Shown here one piece after another: positions 11,755 through 22,400 of a stretch of 64,000 nt of DNA. The DNA comes from Durusdinium trenchii (taxonomy: Eukaryota > Sar > Dinophyceae > Suessiales > Symbiodiniaceae), in NCBI GenBank assembly GCA_963970005.1, contig CAXAMN010001336.1:1559722-1623721 (forward strand), given 5' to 3'. A program made the translations under genes and the position numbers. The notes under the pieces are model-generated. The model did not search any database. It saw only the letters and a program-made list of their open reading frames with translations, and had not been told where the DNA came from. Numbering within the stretch: position 1 is the stretch's first letter; each line of letters opens with the position of its first letter.

Positions 11755-13150
11755 CCTAGCCGCACATTCGCCGCCATCTTCATGCCACGAAGGACAGGCT
11801 TGGCTTCATGCATCGTCCTCTCATCCTGCACCTCGGTCAAGGCATTACATGGAGGCCCTGGAAATCAGTAGCGACCGCCTACAGTTGAGTGAGTTAAAAA
11901 GCACAATGGGCACTGTGAGCAATCAGAGCCGTTCGCAGTTCCAGAATTCCTCACAGGCAAGCCCGTGGCTGTTGGCCTTTATCTGCTAAATTATGATCAG
12001 GCGAAGTGTGCAGTGACAGTATCATCCTCCAAATGGAACAGGTCGCCACTTAAAGAACTGGTGGTCACCCAAACCCCACCCAGGTCACTTCACAAGCTCC
12101 TTTAAGACTTAAAGAACCAGTGGTCAGGTAAAACGCAAGCCTTGGAGCCTTTGGTGAAGTTGACTCAGCACCACACCCGCCAGATCGCTCTCCGGGCAAC
12201 CCAACGGTGGGATTCTCCGAGAGAACGGAAGGCCAAAGAAGACCAGAGCCTTTGCCTCGGACCAAGCAGTGGTCGTTTTAAGTTCATTATATATACGGTA
12301 TGCAAAAGGTTTGCCCGAGGCCGTTCTTGGATGGATGGCTCCGACCGTCGTTGGACAAACTGCCGAGCCAATATGACGATCTATCTTCAGCCATGGACGG
12401 ATTTTGCCTCAAGCATGTGCAACAGCCGAGGGTATCCCTATTGTGGCACTGTGAAGACCTTCTCCCAACCTTCATATGGCTGTGAGTCAAACCCACCAAA
12501 CCATGGTAGGTTGACATCCCTGATACAGGCATCGGTTCATTTTCAGGGGTCAACCAGGATGTCCGGATTTTGACCCACGCCCATATCATCCCTCTGTTGC
12601 CATGCTAGGCCAAAATCCGCTTGATCCGTGGCCTCCCTCAGGGCGGGGCGGTCAGGGCTTTTCTATGCCTTTCTTGGATCAAGGAGAGAGATTGCTAAGG
12701 CATGCTAAGGCCAACACAAAAATCCCCAATATCGAGCTACCATAATAATGTCTGTGAACCACTTGCCTTCACTTACTTGTATTGTCATAACAAAGCAGAA
12801 ATATGATATTCTGTTGTGCTGTTGTGATCGCTCGACCAATTCGTTCACTTCGGAGGCTCAGGAGGACGTTCGCTTGCGGACGGTGTCTTCCCGTCTTCCG
12901 ACGAAAGAAGTTCCATGCATGTTGGGTCTAGTTGGGCCGCCTCAACAAAAGACGGCCGAGAGTTCACTTCGTGCGTTTGACTTTGCGACCGGTCTTCGTC
13001 AACAAGAAGAAAGAAGAACGTAAGGATGATGACTTCACAAACTGAAGTAATTAGTACCATCTAATGGACCATAATCAAGTACTAATGGATGATGACTACA
13101 GTAATGGATGATGACTTCAACTACAGGAGATGTTTCAATTGGACCGTCTG
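11755..13150. other. No gene recognised; place where the hydroxylase 3' end is expected
   Basis: The last prolyl hydroxylase exon (distal His and Lys) should lie here if the gene is complete, but I could not find it. A minus frame at about 12850-13010 (PSFVEAAQLDPTCMELLSSE) has coding-like text. A local duplication of ACTTAAAGAAC plus GTGGTCA occurs at 12050-12130. Confidence 0.4.
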
Positions 13151-13159
13151 ATCCATTTT

Positions 13160-15511
13160 TCCTACCTTGCTCGGCCCACCGAGCAAACCGCCGAGCCGCG
13201 TGGCTTCACGGAGAGGTTGAGCTGCGTGAAATGCCTCGGTCCGAGTCGACTCGGAGGAACCAAGCGAATTTCATGAAGAAATCCATGAAGATGAATTGGA
13301 TGAATTGGATGAATCATCCCCAGATGTTATGAATTCACAAGGATCTTACTGAAAAAGGTGTGTATTTGTTGTTTTTTGCTGTGGTTTGACAATCCAAATG
13401 AAAGGGGTTTAGAATGGTTGATGAGTCTACATGACACCTGGTGAAGGCCTCAAAAATTCAAGCAAACTGGGTGTGTTGAAACAATCTTGGACACCGTCTT
13501 GAGACTCCGCTTCAAGAACCCTCATCTGCTAGAAAACCCTCCCTTCAAACGAGCTTAGCGCACACCTGGTGGAGGAAGCCCTCACTTTGCTTTGGGGGAC
13601 AGTTCATTAAGCTGGAAAGCCAAGAGGATGGTAAAACACAAAAAGGATCCTCTCCATTGTTTGCCAGCTACAATTTCAGCTCAGACTCTGATATCCGCTC
13701 TACTTCCACTGCAATGTGTCATCTCAGCTACTCTGACAGGTTGATATGGCTACGTCACTGTACTTGCTTTCCTCTTCCTGCTGAGCGACGTCTCGCCACC
13801 TTCCTCCACATCCGAAAGATAGAGGAAGAAGGTGTAAATCCGGGGACCACAAGCGAAGTCATTGTCCTGCCGATCGATCAAGGTCCTTCGATCGTGAAGA
13901 AGGTCATTCTGCTGGGTCAAGTCAACGTGAAGGCAAGTCATGCGCAAGCATGATTTCGCCACCCCAGCATGCAGTTCAAGGGTTGTGAACCCCAAAATAC
14001 AGGAAAGCCTCTCGTGTGGAGAGGCCCAAAACTCTGTTATGCCGCAATGCCTTAACCAGCCCCTGGCTTACAACGTCTCCTTTTCGTTGTTCATGTCATG
14101 GTGCTCTACGTAGCGCTCGCCAACGTGGTACTTCCTCAGAGCTCGCGCTGGCCCGCGCGACAGCGCTTCTCTCAGAGCTGGGAACTGTAGCTTGGAGGTG
14201 CTTTGCACCACTGGCCAGCAAGGATTTCTGCTTCAAGATCATTTGAACTAAGTGCAGTGCATGCTCAATGAGACCTGTGTACCTTCTGGCTAAGTCCGCC
14301 TCTTTTCTGAAGAGAGGTGACTTAGCTTGGGACTGCGCAAAAACAAATCATGAATCATTGTAATAGTTTCTGAAATAGACCTGCCATACTGCCTGCCATC
14401 ATCTCTCTAGCTTCTCGCAGTGTTCAGTGATTTTGCTGCTGTGCATTGCGCATTGCAGCCGCGCACTCTCGCAGTGTTCAGTTCCCCTCAAACCCAAGCG
14501 ATCCAAGTGACAGAAATTGCATGGACTCGAAGTTCTCACTTGGCACCTGGACAATCTCTGCGATTCCTCAGCCGCACCGAGGTCCGGTGGCACCACAGGG
14601 ACGAAACAGGGACGAAACAGGGACCCGATCTTTCTACCGAGGCGGAGGAGGTCCAATTTCATCCAATGTCCATATCATCCTCAACGAAAAAAATGGAAAC
14701 CCAAAAACACCTTGCACATCCTTGCACAGTATTGCATGCGGCCATTGGGCCCGCACACCCATGACGGACGGTTACGCGTGATGATTCCATCGTCGATGAC
14801 CGAGGACGTCCGGCTTAGGTCGAAACAACCGAAGGGCGGAGGACATGAACTTGGAGACCCTCCTGCAAACGAACTGCAGGGCTTGGACCCCCAAAACCAC
14901 CACGGGTCATATCGTCTTCAGTCTTCCACCACCGGGGTTTTCCTGGTCATCCGGTGGATCGGGGGATCCGTAGGGCCCCCGGTTCGGTCGGGGGGTGCTT
15001 GAGGTCCTTGGTTCCCAGCATCCGACAGTTACCAGCACCCTCCCCTCCAGGTCTTTAGTTGGATTCTCTAGGACGGTCTCAACTGACCAGTTGAGTCGGG
15101 CCTTGGTAAGTCATGATGCTGCGCTCAGCGTCGATTTATCACGGCGATGTAGCTGGGGAGCTCTTTGCAGGTATCTTGGCACCAAGCCGTCTGCGAGGTT
15201 CGCTTGGATGAAATAATTCCCTGCGATGTCTTTGGACAGGTCCGCAATATTATGAGACGCTCTCTCATGCTCTCTCCCACAAAAGTTTGCATAGTTTGTG
15301 TAGGAGGTGATGGTTAGTGTTGGCAACGGCAAACTTCACCGACGTAACTGGAAGCGATGGTGCCGGAACCATTTGGTGATGGCGCGCCTCTTGCATTCCA
15401 AAGGCATTGGCCTCGCCTTGATCTCTGGATTGATTGAAGACCTTCGTGGAAGCCAACAACTCAGCCATTTCCTCCTCTGAAATGATGTCATCAAAGGTGA
15501 CGATCCTCAAA
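13160..15511 (-). CDS. Prolyl 4-hydroxylase, 2OG-Fe(II) oxygenase family
   Basis: Enzyme family that hydroxylates prolyl residues using 2-oxoglutarate, O2 and Fe(II). Exons in order: 15511-15412 (RIVTFDDIISEEEMAELLAS, family N-terminus), 15220 to about 15130 (KRTSQTAWCQDTCKELP, matching the conserved RTS segment), 14177-14080 (KYHVGERYVEHHD, supplying the iron-binding His-x-Asp), 13866 to about 13791 (ACGPRIYTFFLYLSDVEEGGET, the core strands), and about 13260-13160 (LNLSVKPRGSAV). The first donor is GC and the 14080 donor is GA, both joined in phase. The last exon, with the distal iron His and the 2-oxoglutarate-binding Lys, was not found, so the 3' end is unresolved or lost. Whether the VHL-like exon near 26.97 kb belongs to this gene is discussed as a finding. 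Confidence 0.8.
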
Positions 15512-15651
15512 CTGCGGATGGCGAAAAGTTTGGCATTGTTGGAAGGTGTTCTTGATTGCATCGTCAACTGCGGCTGTTTGGAACGATTGATGCTTGAGGA
15601 TGTTTGGTGGTGATATGTCTTGCAGTGTCGCTACAAAAAGCCTTTGCTCCG

Positions 15652-15695
15652 TTCGTAGCGATGCCAGGAGCCCCGATCGTAGCTTCTTGTTCGTA
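15652..15695 (+). repeat. Dispersed GATGCCAGGAGCCCC-type repeat, copy D
   Basis: Reads GTAGCGATGCCAGGAGCCCC then GATCGTAGCTTCTTGTTCGTAAG, the closest match to copy A. Confidence 0.7.
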
Positions 15696-15727
15696 AGAAG
15701 AAAGCACTTCTCATCTCAAGTGCCAAG

Positions 15728-15805
15728 GTGCCATGGCGACTGGCTCAAGACCCTCATGGCCGTGCTGTACTTCTTGCTGCGCTCGTTCATGTCTGCCGTG
15801 CTGCC
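15728..15805 (-). CDS. Possible short exon between VHL-like and hydroxylase exons
   Basis: Minus frame reads TADMNERSKKYSTAMRVLSQ after a CGGCAG acceptor-like site. It lies upstream of the first hydroxylase exon on the same strand. No domain is recognised, and the plus strand is also open here, so this is tentative. Confidence 0.25.
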
Positions 15806-15879
15806 GTGGCCAGTCTATAGGAAAACCAAAAAAGCAACGTTGAATCGAAAGGCAACCAGTTTCCACGGCTGATCACACC

Positions 15880-17115
15880 CAAAGATCCTTCTGCTTCAAT
15901 TGAGAAGCGTGGCTTTTCGTGGGCTCACTAGCGGCTAGGTGACCGAAACTCGACCATAGCAAGTGGTAACCTTTGATGCCAGACGTTAAAAATGGATTCC
16001 TCTACAGGCACCACCTGTGTCCTCACCGCACATTCGTTGAGCACCGACACCAAAACCACTGCACGAGACCCGGTTTGCCGGACTGTCCCGGCCTCGAAAG
16101 ACTTGCTCTAAATCCCCAGGCCTCAAAGCAGGCTCCTGGTTCATTTGCCTTGGTCAAACGGGAATCAGCTTCGAGGCACCAAAGCCCAAACAAGCCCAGC
16201 GTGGCTATGGCTCAAAAGATCTTACAACATCTTACAACCTGCTACTTCTTGGTTCTTCCATAGCCGTCTGTGAATGGTTGTGGTACATGAAAAATCATGG
16301 CGCATCCGAATCCGTGCGCGTGGCGAACACATGACAAACCGCAACAGAACGGGCAGTTCGCAAAACCCAAGCCACAGAAACCGCCGAGTACAGCGTGTCT
16401 CCTGCATGGGCTTTTTTGGATCAAGGATCTATCCATATCTGTCCATTGTCCATATCTATATGACATCACTGCATGTTTGATAGAGCCGGTGCCTCAGGAT
16501 GACGGCATTCAGAAAGTTGAGTGCCGCGGAGACCCTACAGGTCAGTTTGACCTCATTTTACTGGAGTTGATCATACAAAACCTTACTTCAGAAAGTAAAA
16601 GACCAGGTTTTACTGGATCTTTGGACTTGTAGGGAGAGAGTGTCAAATTACATCAAACTACAGTATATATCCCAAATTGTAAGGGATACCCCCGCTTCCG
16701 TGAGTGAACCTCTCCTCTCTTCCAGGGAGTCCAGTTCGCTGAGGCACTTGGGAAACAACTTGTAACGTGGCAGAACTGCGAACTTGTTCTATGCTTAAAA
16801 GAGAAAGTCCTTTTGTGAGAAACACCCTGCCTCCTGCCGTAGATGACATGCATAGCAACTCCTGGAGCAGTAGACAGTCCTTGGCGTACACTCTTCCAGC
16901 AGCTTGGCCATGGCACTGAATGTGGCCCACAGTATCGCCACAGCAGCCAAAGTGCAACATCTGGAGTTTCATGATGCGTAGAGTTTCATTTTCGTGCCAA
17001 GCTGCATAAATCCGGGATTTGGGACACATTGCCCTTCAGGAGCCCAGTCATCGCAAGAGCCTTGCCAGGTCTCATGCGGAAGATCGACCTCATATATCTG
17101 CAAACCAGTATGTTA
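15880..17115. other. No gene recognised; left flank of the retrotransposon
   Basis: A minus frame of 123 codons (17029-16658) is open, but its product shows no domain. The stretch 16538-16638 resembles 7268-7370 (shared GACCTCATTT and GATCATA blocks, ending near CTTGTAGGGA / CCTGTAGGGA), a weak dispersed repeat. Confidence 0.45.
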
Positions 17116-17120
17116 CCGAC

Positions 17121-17239
17121 TGCGGATCTGGAAACAGGACGCACAAAACGAGAAGTGTACAACTAGGTACACAAGACCACAGGCCGAAACGCCTGCGTGT
17201 TTGGCTCAAGAAAACAAAGACCGCTTTTCGTGAAGCATG
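17121..17239 (+). repeat. 5' long terminal repeat (119 bp)
   Basis: It matches 26057-26175 base for base. It begins TGCGGATC and ends GCATG; the usual terminal CA would be two bases earlier, but the target duplication fits the GCATG end. Positions 17200-17210 read TTTGGCTCAAG, identical to the last 11 bases of the dinoflagellate trans-splicing leader. At 119 bp it is short for copia elements. Confidence 0.95.
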
Positions 17240-17258
17240 GGTTATGAGCCCAAGCGGT
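17238..17258 (+). promoter_or_regulatory. Primer binding site, probably for a half initiator tRNA-Met
   Basis: Just inside the 5' LTR the sequence GTTATGAGCCC (17241-17251) is complementary to GGGCTCATAAC. That is the anticodon loop (CAT) with flanking stem bases of an initiator-type tRNA-Met. Drosophila copia is known to be primed by a 5' half of initiator tRNA-Met cut in the anticodon loop, with a primer site of the same kind. No ordinary 3'-end tRNA match was evident, but I could not compare with the host tRNA set. Confidence 0.65.
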
Positions 17259-17268
17259 CAGCGGTGCC

Positions 17269-19443
17269 ATGACATCCATGTTGAGCCGGCGACGATCTGC
17301 ATCCAAGGAAAGGCAGCAAACAGCCGATGAGAGGTTGGATGAGCTGCTGGCCAACCAAACGCCAGCCAGACGAACTCAGAGCGCGGAACCTAGTGCGCGG
17401 AGACCGGCCTTGGTGAAGAGCACACGCCAGGCACCAGCCGCAGGGACACCAGGAGGGGCAAGGACGGATCCCCGGACTACAGGTGCTGGAACGGACCAAC
17501 TGCAGTTGGAACCATCACCTGGTACTATGTTGGCCGGGCTACTTCCACCTCTACCTGGAGGAGGTCTTCTTGGTGGCGGGACTATGGCGGCTGCGGAAGT
17601 GATGCAGGGTCAGCTTAGGGATCAACTGCCCGGTGGGTGGTCGATTCTACAGGGCCCGTATCCACAGGGTTATCCGGTGGTCTTCCATCCTGGGGGGGCT
17701 ACGGATGCATCAGGACAGTTGCCCATCCTTCCGGGACGTCGTGAACGTGAGGGAGGAACGATGGCGGAAGAGGCTTCAACGTCAAGAGTGGAGCTATCTC
17801 ATGGTGATCGAGAACGCCAACGTGGGGGACCTCAGCCTGATCAAGCTCTTCGTCCTTGCCGTGTTCCGGACCCCGTTCCTGAACAATATGAAGGTGAACT
17901 TGGAGGACAACATGGACGTGACGTGGTGACCGTGGGTGCTATGTCGAGGCAACAGTCGCCTATCAACCCTTGGTCAGCGGAAAAGATCAAGGAAACCATG
18001 AATCTCCCGCAAAGCCAAAGCCAAGAGGCGGGAGAAACCGTTGAACTTCTTCGCCAACGAGTTCTTCGTGATGCCGAACAGCGTTTTGCTGATGGTGTTC
18101 GACAGCTGCTGGGAGGAGGCAATCCGCCTTCCGATGCTTCGTTCAAGACGGCTGCGGAGAATGGAGGCGCAACACAAGGGGATGGGAAGCAGCAGGTGCT
18201 GGAAACCGGGGGACCACGGCAGCCTTCGGGGACTGGAACACAGGTGGCTTCATCCTCAACTATGACGACAAGTGGTGGTGTTCCTGTTCCTGGAGGCAAT
18301 CTTCCTGGACCTGGACCCGTTCAAGGAACCGGACCTGGAGTATGTTTCCCTTGGCCATATCCCCCTGGAATTCAGCTTGGACCAGGTGGATGGGGTGCTA
18401 TCGGGCTACCGCCCAATGGTGGTGGAGGTGGCGGAAACTATGGACCTGGCCTGGTTGGTGGTGCTCCTATGGGTGGGGGCAATGAGGAATCGGTCAATGA
18501 GACCTTTCGCAGTGTGGATTTACCTCCACTTCCTTCGGACGCCAATGCACTGTCCTTCGGTGATTGGTTAGCCACGATCCAGCCTTTGATCGCGGACGTG
18601 AGTGTGTCGGCGGAGGAATGGTGGGCTGTGACCTTGAAGGGTGTTGATGAGCTGTATACCCAATGGTTGGCTTCGGATCCTCTTCAACGTCTTCGGTTGG
18701 ACACTGGCACTTCATCGGCGGCTACAAGGTGGCCTAGGACCGAAAGGAGGATGACCAGTTTGTTGTTGCAGGCGGTCCCCGACAACATCAAGGCGGAGGC
18801 TGTGGCTGCGAGGAAGCTGAGCGTGACCCATTTGTTGTTCACGCTGTTCGTCAAGTTTCAACCTGGCGGACAAGGTGAGAGGGTCACTCTCATCCGGTTT
18901 TTGACGGAGCTCAAAACTACGGGCTCTATGGTTGAATTGGCGCAGAACCTGCGTCAATGGCGGAGATGGTGGAATCGGGCTCAAGAGTTGGCGGTGATGT
19001 TGCCAGACCCTGTCATCTTGGCGGGTGTTTTGACTCGGGCTTCGGACGCCATTGCCAAGTCTGGTGCGCAAGCTGCATACCGGTTGTCGGTGTGCAGGCA
19101 ACAGTTGCAAATTGATACAAGACCCAACTTGGACTCCATCAAAACCTTCGCGGAGCTGCTGCAGGCTGAGACCGAAGAGCAGGCGTTGGGCGCTGGAGGA
19201 ATTGGGGGAGCGGGAAAAGCGACCGTTCCATTTGTGAAGGCAGCTGCTTTGGGGGCTTCATCAACGACGGCGACTTCGGCGACGGGGTGGAGTTCAAGGG
19301 CGACTGTCGCTTTTGGTTGTCGGACAAGGGCTGTCGAAGAGGGGATCGATGCAAGTTCAAGCATGGCACCCTCAGCCCAAAGGAAAATCGGTGCTTCTTC
19401 TGTTCCGGCCTCAACCACACTCGGCGCGATTGTCCGTATGTGA
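17269..19443 (+). CDS. gag: Gag polyprotein ORF of the retrotransposon (724 aa)
   Basis: The first ORF of the element, starting at an ATG 30 bp after the LTR. Residues 1 to about 400 are Gly/Pro/Gln-rich and low in complexity. From about residue 415 to 640 a helical region (DELYTQWLASDPLQRLR, RRMTSLLLQAVPDNIK, LTELKTTGSMVELAQNL) resembles the capsid part of copia Gag, including the conserved leucine/tryptophan pattern. The ORF lacks zinc knuckles; these lie in the overlapping next frame, so nucleocapsid sequence is probably made only after the -1 frameshift at 19212-19218. Beyond that site the Gag frame continues 75 codons to a stop at 19443. Confidence 0.9.
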   Translation: MTSMLSRRRSASKERQQTADERLDELLANQTPARRTQSAEPSARRPALVKSTRQAPAAGTPGGARTDPRTTGAGTDQLQLEPSPGTMLAGLLPPLPGGGLLGGGTMAAAEVMQGQLRDQLPGGWSILQGPYPQGYPVVFHPGGATDASGQLPILPGRREREGGTMAEEASTSRVELSHGDRERQRGGPQPDQALRPCRVPDPVPEQYEGELGGQHGRDVVTVGAMSRQQSPINPWSAEKIKETMNLPQSQSQEAGETVELLRQRVLRDAEQRFADGVRQLLGGGNPPSDASFKTAAENGGATQGDGKQQVLETGGPRQPSGTGTQVASSSTMTTSGGVPVPGGNLPGPGPVQGTGPGVCFPWPYPPGIQLGPGGWGAIGLPPNGGGGGGNYGPGLVGGAPMGGGNEESVNETFRSVDLPPLPSDANALSFGDWLATIQPLIADVSVSAEEWWAVTLKGVDELYTQWLASDPLQRLRLDTGTSSAATRWPRTERRMTSLLLQAVPDNIKAEAVAARKLSVTHLLFTLFVKFQPGGQGERVTLIRFLTELKTTGSMVELAQNLRQWRRWWNRAQELAVMLPDPVILAGVLTRASDAIAKSGAQAAYRLSVCRQQLQIDTRPNLDSIKTFAELLQAETEEQALGAGGIGGAGKATVPFVKAAALGASSTTATSATGWSSRATVAFGCRTRAVEEGIDASSSMAPSAQRKIGASSVPASTTLGAIVRM
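19212..19218 (+). promoter_or_regulatory. Slippery heptamer GGGAAAA for -1 ribosomal frameshift
   Basis: In the gag frame this reads gcG GGA AAA, the X XXY YYZ pattern of -1 frameshift sites. A slip of one base back enters the pol frame, which is open from a TGA at 19167-19169 through to pol, with no stop between 19218 and the zinc-finger region. I found no convincing strong downstream hairpin by eye. Confidence 0.65.
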
Positions 19444-22400
19444 AGAAGGAGTTCGGGAAGGAGGAGAATGTGAAGGTGGCTAAGGTGCGGGGGGAGGATT
19501 CACAGCCTTCTTCGCCGGAAAGAGAGCCACTCAAGGTGAAGGTTGAAGAGGCCACTGGAGCTTCGGGGAAAAAGACTGAGGCGGAAGCCGGTTCCGGAGT
19601 TGCAGGGGGTCCCATGCCGAACAAGTCGGACTCCATCGACACTTTGATGGGGGAGGCATCGGCTTTGTTGAAGTCATTGCGGAGCGCCAAGGTCAAGGCC
19701 ATCAAGCTCAAGTTCATGGACGGGGGTGGCAACTTGGACGCGGGCACCGCATTGGGGCTTTTGGATGGTGGTGCAACTCACCCCCTTCGTCAAGCTCTAC
19801 CTGGTGAACTGGAAAAGGCTGAGAGGGTTCATGTGGAGTTGGCACATGGCTCAATCATGCTGCATCAAGACCCGGTGACGGGTACGTTGTTGTCGGCCGA
19901 CGCGGTGGAGCTCATCGTGCCGGTTCGAGGGTTGATTGAGCTGGGCTACAAGATGGTGTGGTCCAGGAGTGGTTGTGCTGTGGAGCACCCCCGCAAGGGG
20001 AAGATCGTTTCCCGCCTTCGTGAAGGTTGTCCCGTGGTGCTGGAGGAGGACGCTCTGCTGCTCATCCGGGAGATCGAGGAGGTGGAGAGGAAAAAACATG
20101 ATGATGTTTACCGGGAGGAGAACTTGGAGGAGGAGCTGCTGACGTGGTGGAGCCAACGCTTCCCCGAGGTTCCTGCCAGGATCTTCCGGCACATGACGGA
20201 GGAGCATGATTTTGGTGGTGGTGCTCTTCCATGGAATCGACGGCAGCGACGACGGCTGCTGGCGGCTAAACGTGTGGTGCTTCATCTCTTCGCGGGGGAA
20301 AAGGCCGACGAGTGGGAGGAGCTCAAAAAGTATGACTGCGAGGTCATCACCTTGGACATCATGCACAACAAGTCGCAGGACCTGCACAACCCGGTGTTGT
20401 GGGCTTTCTTGATGAGTTTGGCCAGGCAAGGAACCTTGGCAGCCATCATAGGTGGACCCCCATGCCGAACAGTGTCGAGGCTGCGATTTAGGCGACCAGG
20501 CCCAAGGCCACTTCGAGATCGAGGAGCACATCGCTTCGGGCTACCGAATCTCAGCGTTGCAGAGCAGCGTTTGGCGGACCACGACGCGGCCCTCGTCATC
20601 AAGCAGGTTGGACTCTATCTGGCCACGGAAGAAGCCAAGGTGGAGGTGGGTGCACCAAAAGGGACTACGGGCTTCCTGTTGGAGTCCCCAGCGGACCCGG
20701 CCAAGATGGTGGGGGATGGTGGACGAATGCCGTCTTTCTGGAGTTGGCCGGAAGTTTTGGGTTTGTTGGAGGAGGAGTCCATGGGGATGGTCACTCTAGA
20801 TCAGGGTGCCGTGGGGCATTCCAAAAAGAAACCGACATCGCTGCTCACCAACATGCCGGGGATGATGGAACTACATGGACTTCGAGCACGAGGTGATGAT
20901 GAACCCCTTCCTGATGACCTACAAGCCAGCATTCAGGCATCAAAGTCCTGGTCGTTGTGGGCTCCGGGATTGAGAGCTGCGATTAAGGAGTCCCTCCGAT
21001 GCATGTTGGAGCAGGGTGCATCACAACAACGAAAGATAGCCAAGCTATCGCAAAGGGAAAAGGATATGTGGGCGACACACTTTCGCCAAGGACATCGACC
21101 CTTTCGCAGGGACTGCAGGCTGTGCATTGAGCAGGCAGGAACCCAGAAGCCGCGTCGACGTCGAGGGGACACCCAAAGAATGTCATCGGCGTGGTCAGTG
21201 GCGGTGGACATCGTGGGCCCGCTATCTATGACAAGGGATGGCGCTTCAGGGCGGGTTGTTCGCTATGCTATGATCGCGGTGGCATTGGTCCCGGACTTCA
21301 ACGCGGTGGCGGAGGATGATGTGGCGGAGAAGGACGTTGCGGAGGAAACCGTGGCGGAGAAGGACGTCGCGGCAAAGGATGGGGCGGAGGATCAACGTGA
21401 TGAAAAGGTTCCTACACCCAAGGAGGATTCTACACCGGAACAGGTGGTGGCGCCAGAACCGGGGGAGGATGTGGGGGTGATGGAGGAGGAACAGGACATC
21501 ATGGATCCAGCCCATGACTATGACTTTGAGGCGGAGCTCCAAAAGGGTCAACGTGGAGTTCCTCTGAAGCACGTGACCTGTATGGAGGTGCTGGAATCCC
21601 GGGCCAAGGCTGAGGTGATTGTCGGCTTGCAGAAGTTGATCACCAAGTATAAGGTGATGGGGGTGGCGGTGAACCGCTTGCACACCGACAGGGCGAAGGA
21701 GCTCATCAGCAAACAGGTGGAGGCATGGTGCAGTCGATGGGGGATTGTACAAACATCCACTGGAGGAGATGACCCTGCTGCCAACGGCCATGTAGAGGCT
21801 GAGGTGAACCAAGTCAAAAGGCGCGCGAGGCTACTACTGGCGCAACATGAATGTACAGGTCAACTCTGGCCATCGGCGATGAGGTACGCGGTGGAGGAGA
21901 GGCGAAGACGCCAGTTGGAGGAGCTTGGAGTTCCCACATTGCCTATGCTGCCATTCTATGCCACTGTGTATGTGAAGGCGAAGAAGTGGCATAAGGAGGG
22001 GGGACTAATGGCACCATTTGTGAAGGGCAGATTGATGTGTCCAAGCCCCATGATGAACGATGGATGGGTGGTGCAGGCCGAGGATGGCAAGATCCTTCAT
22101 GTTCGAGAAGCTGTACAACCGAACACTGAGGCGGAGGATCTACGTCGGGAACTTGAAGATCAACAAGCACAAGTTCGCCTACAGTTGGAGGAGGAGCCAC
22201 GACCAGGCCAACCATACCATCGCATGTGGGGGAAACAACCATTGGATGGGCAACCACGCCTTCCTCAAGCTGGAGGACAACAAGGTGCGACTATGCCAAC
22301 AGCGGGGGGGACTTCTTCTCCTTCTTCAACAACAGCTTTGGGCACAGCTTCGGGCACAGCAGGTCCTGGGGGAGTTGCTGGTGAGACCGCGGGAGCTGGA

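Noticed and set aside
14016..14246. Plus-strand 76-codon ORF
   Set aside because: It overlaps the minus-strand hydroxylase exon that contains the iron-binding HHD motif.
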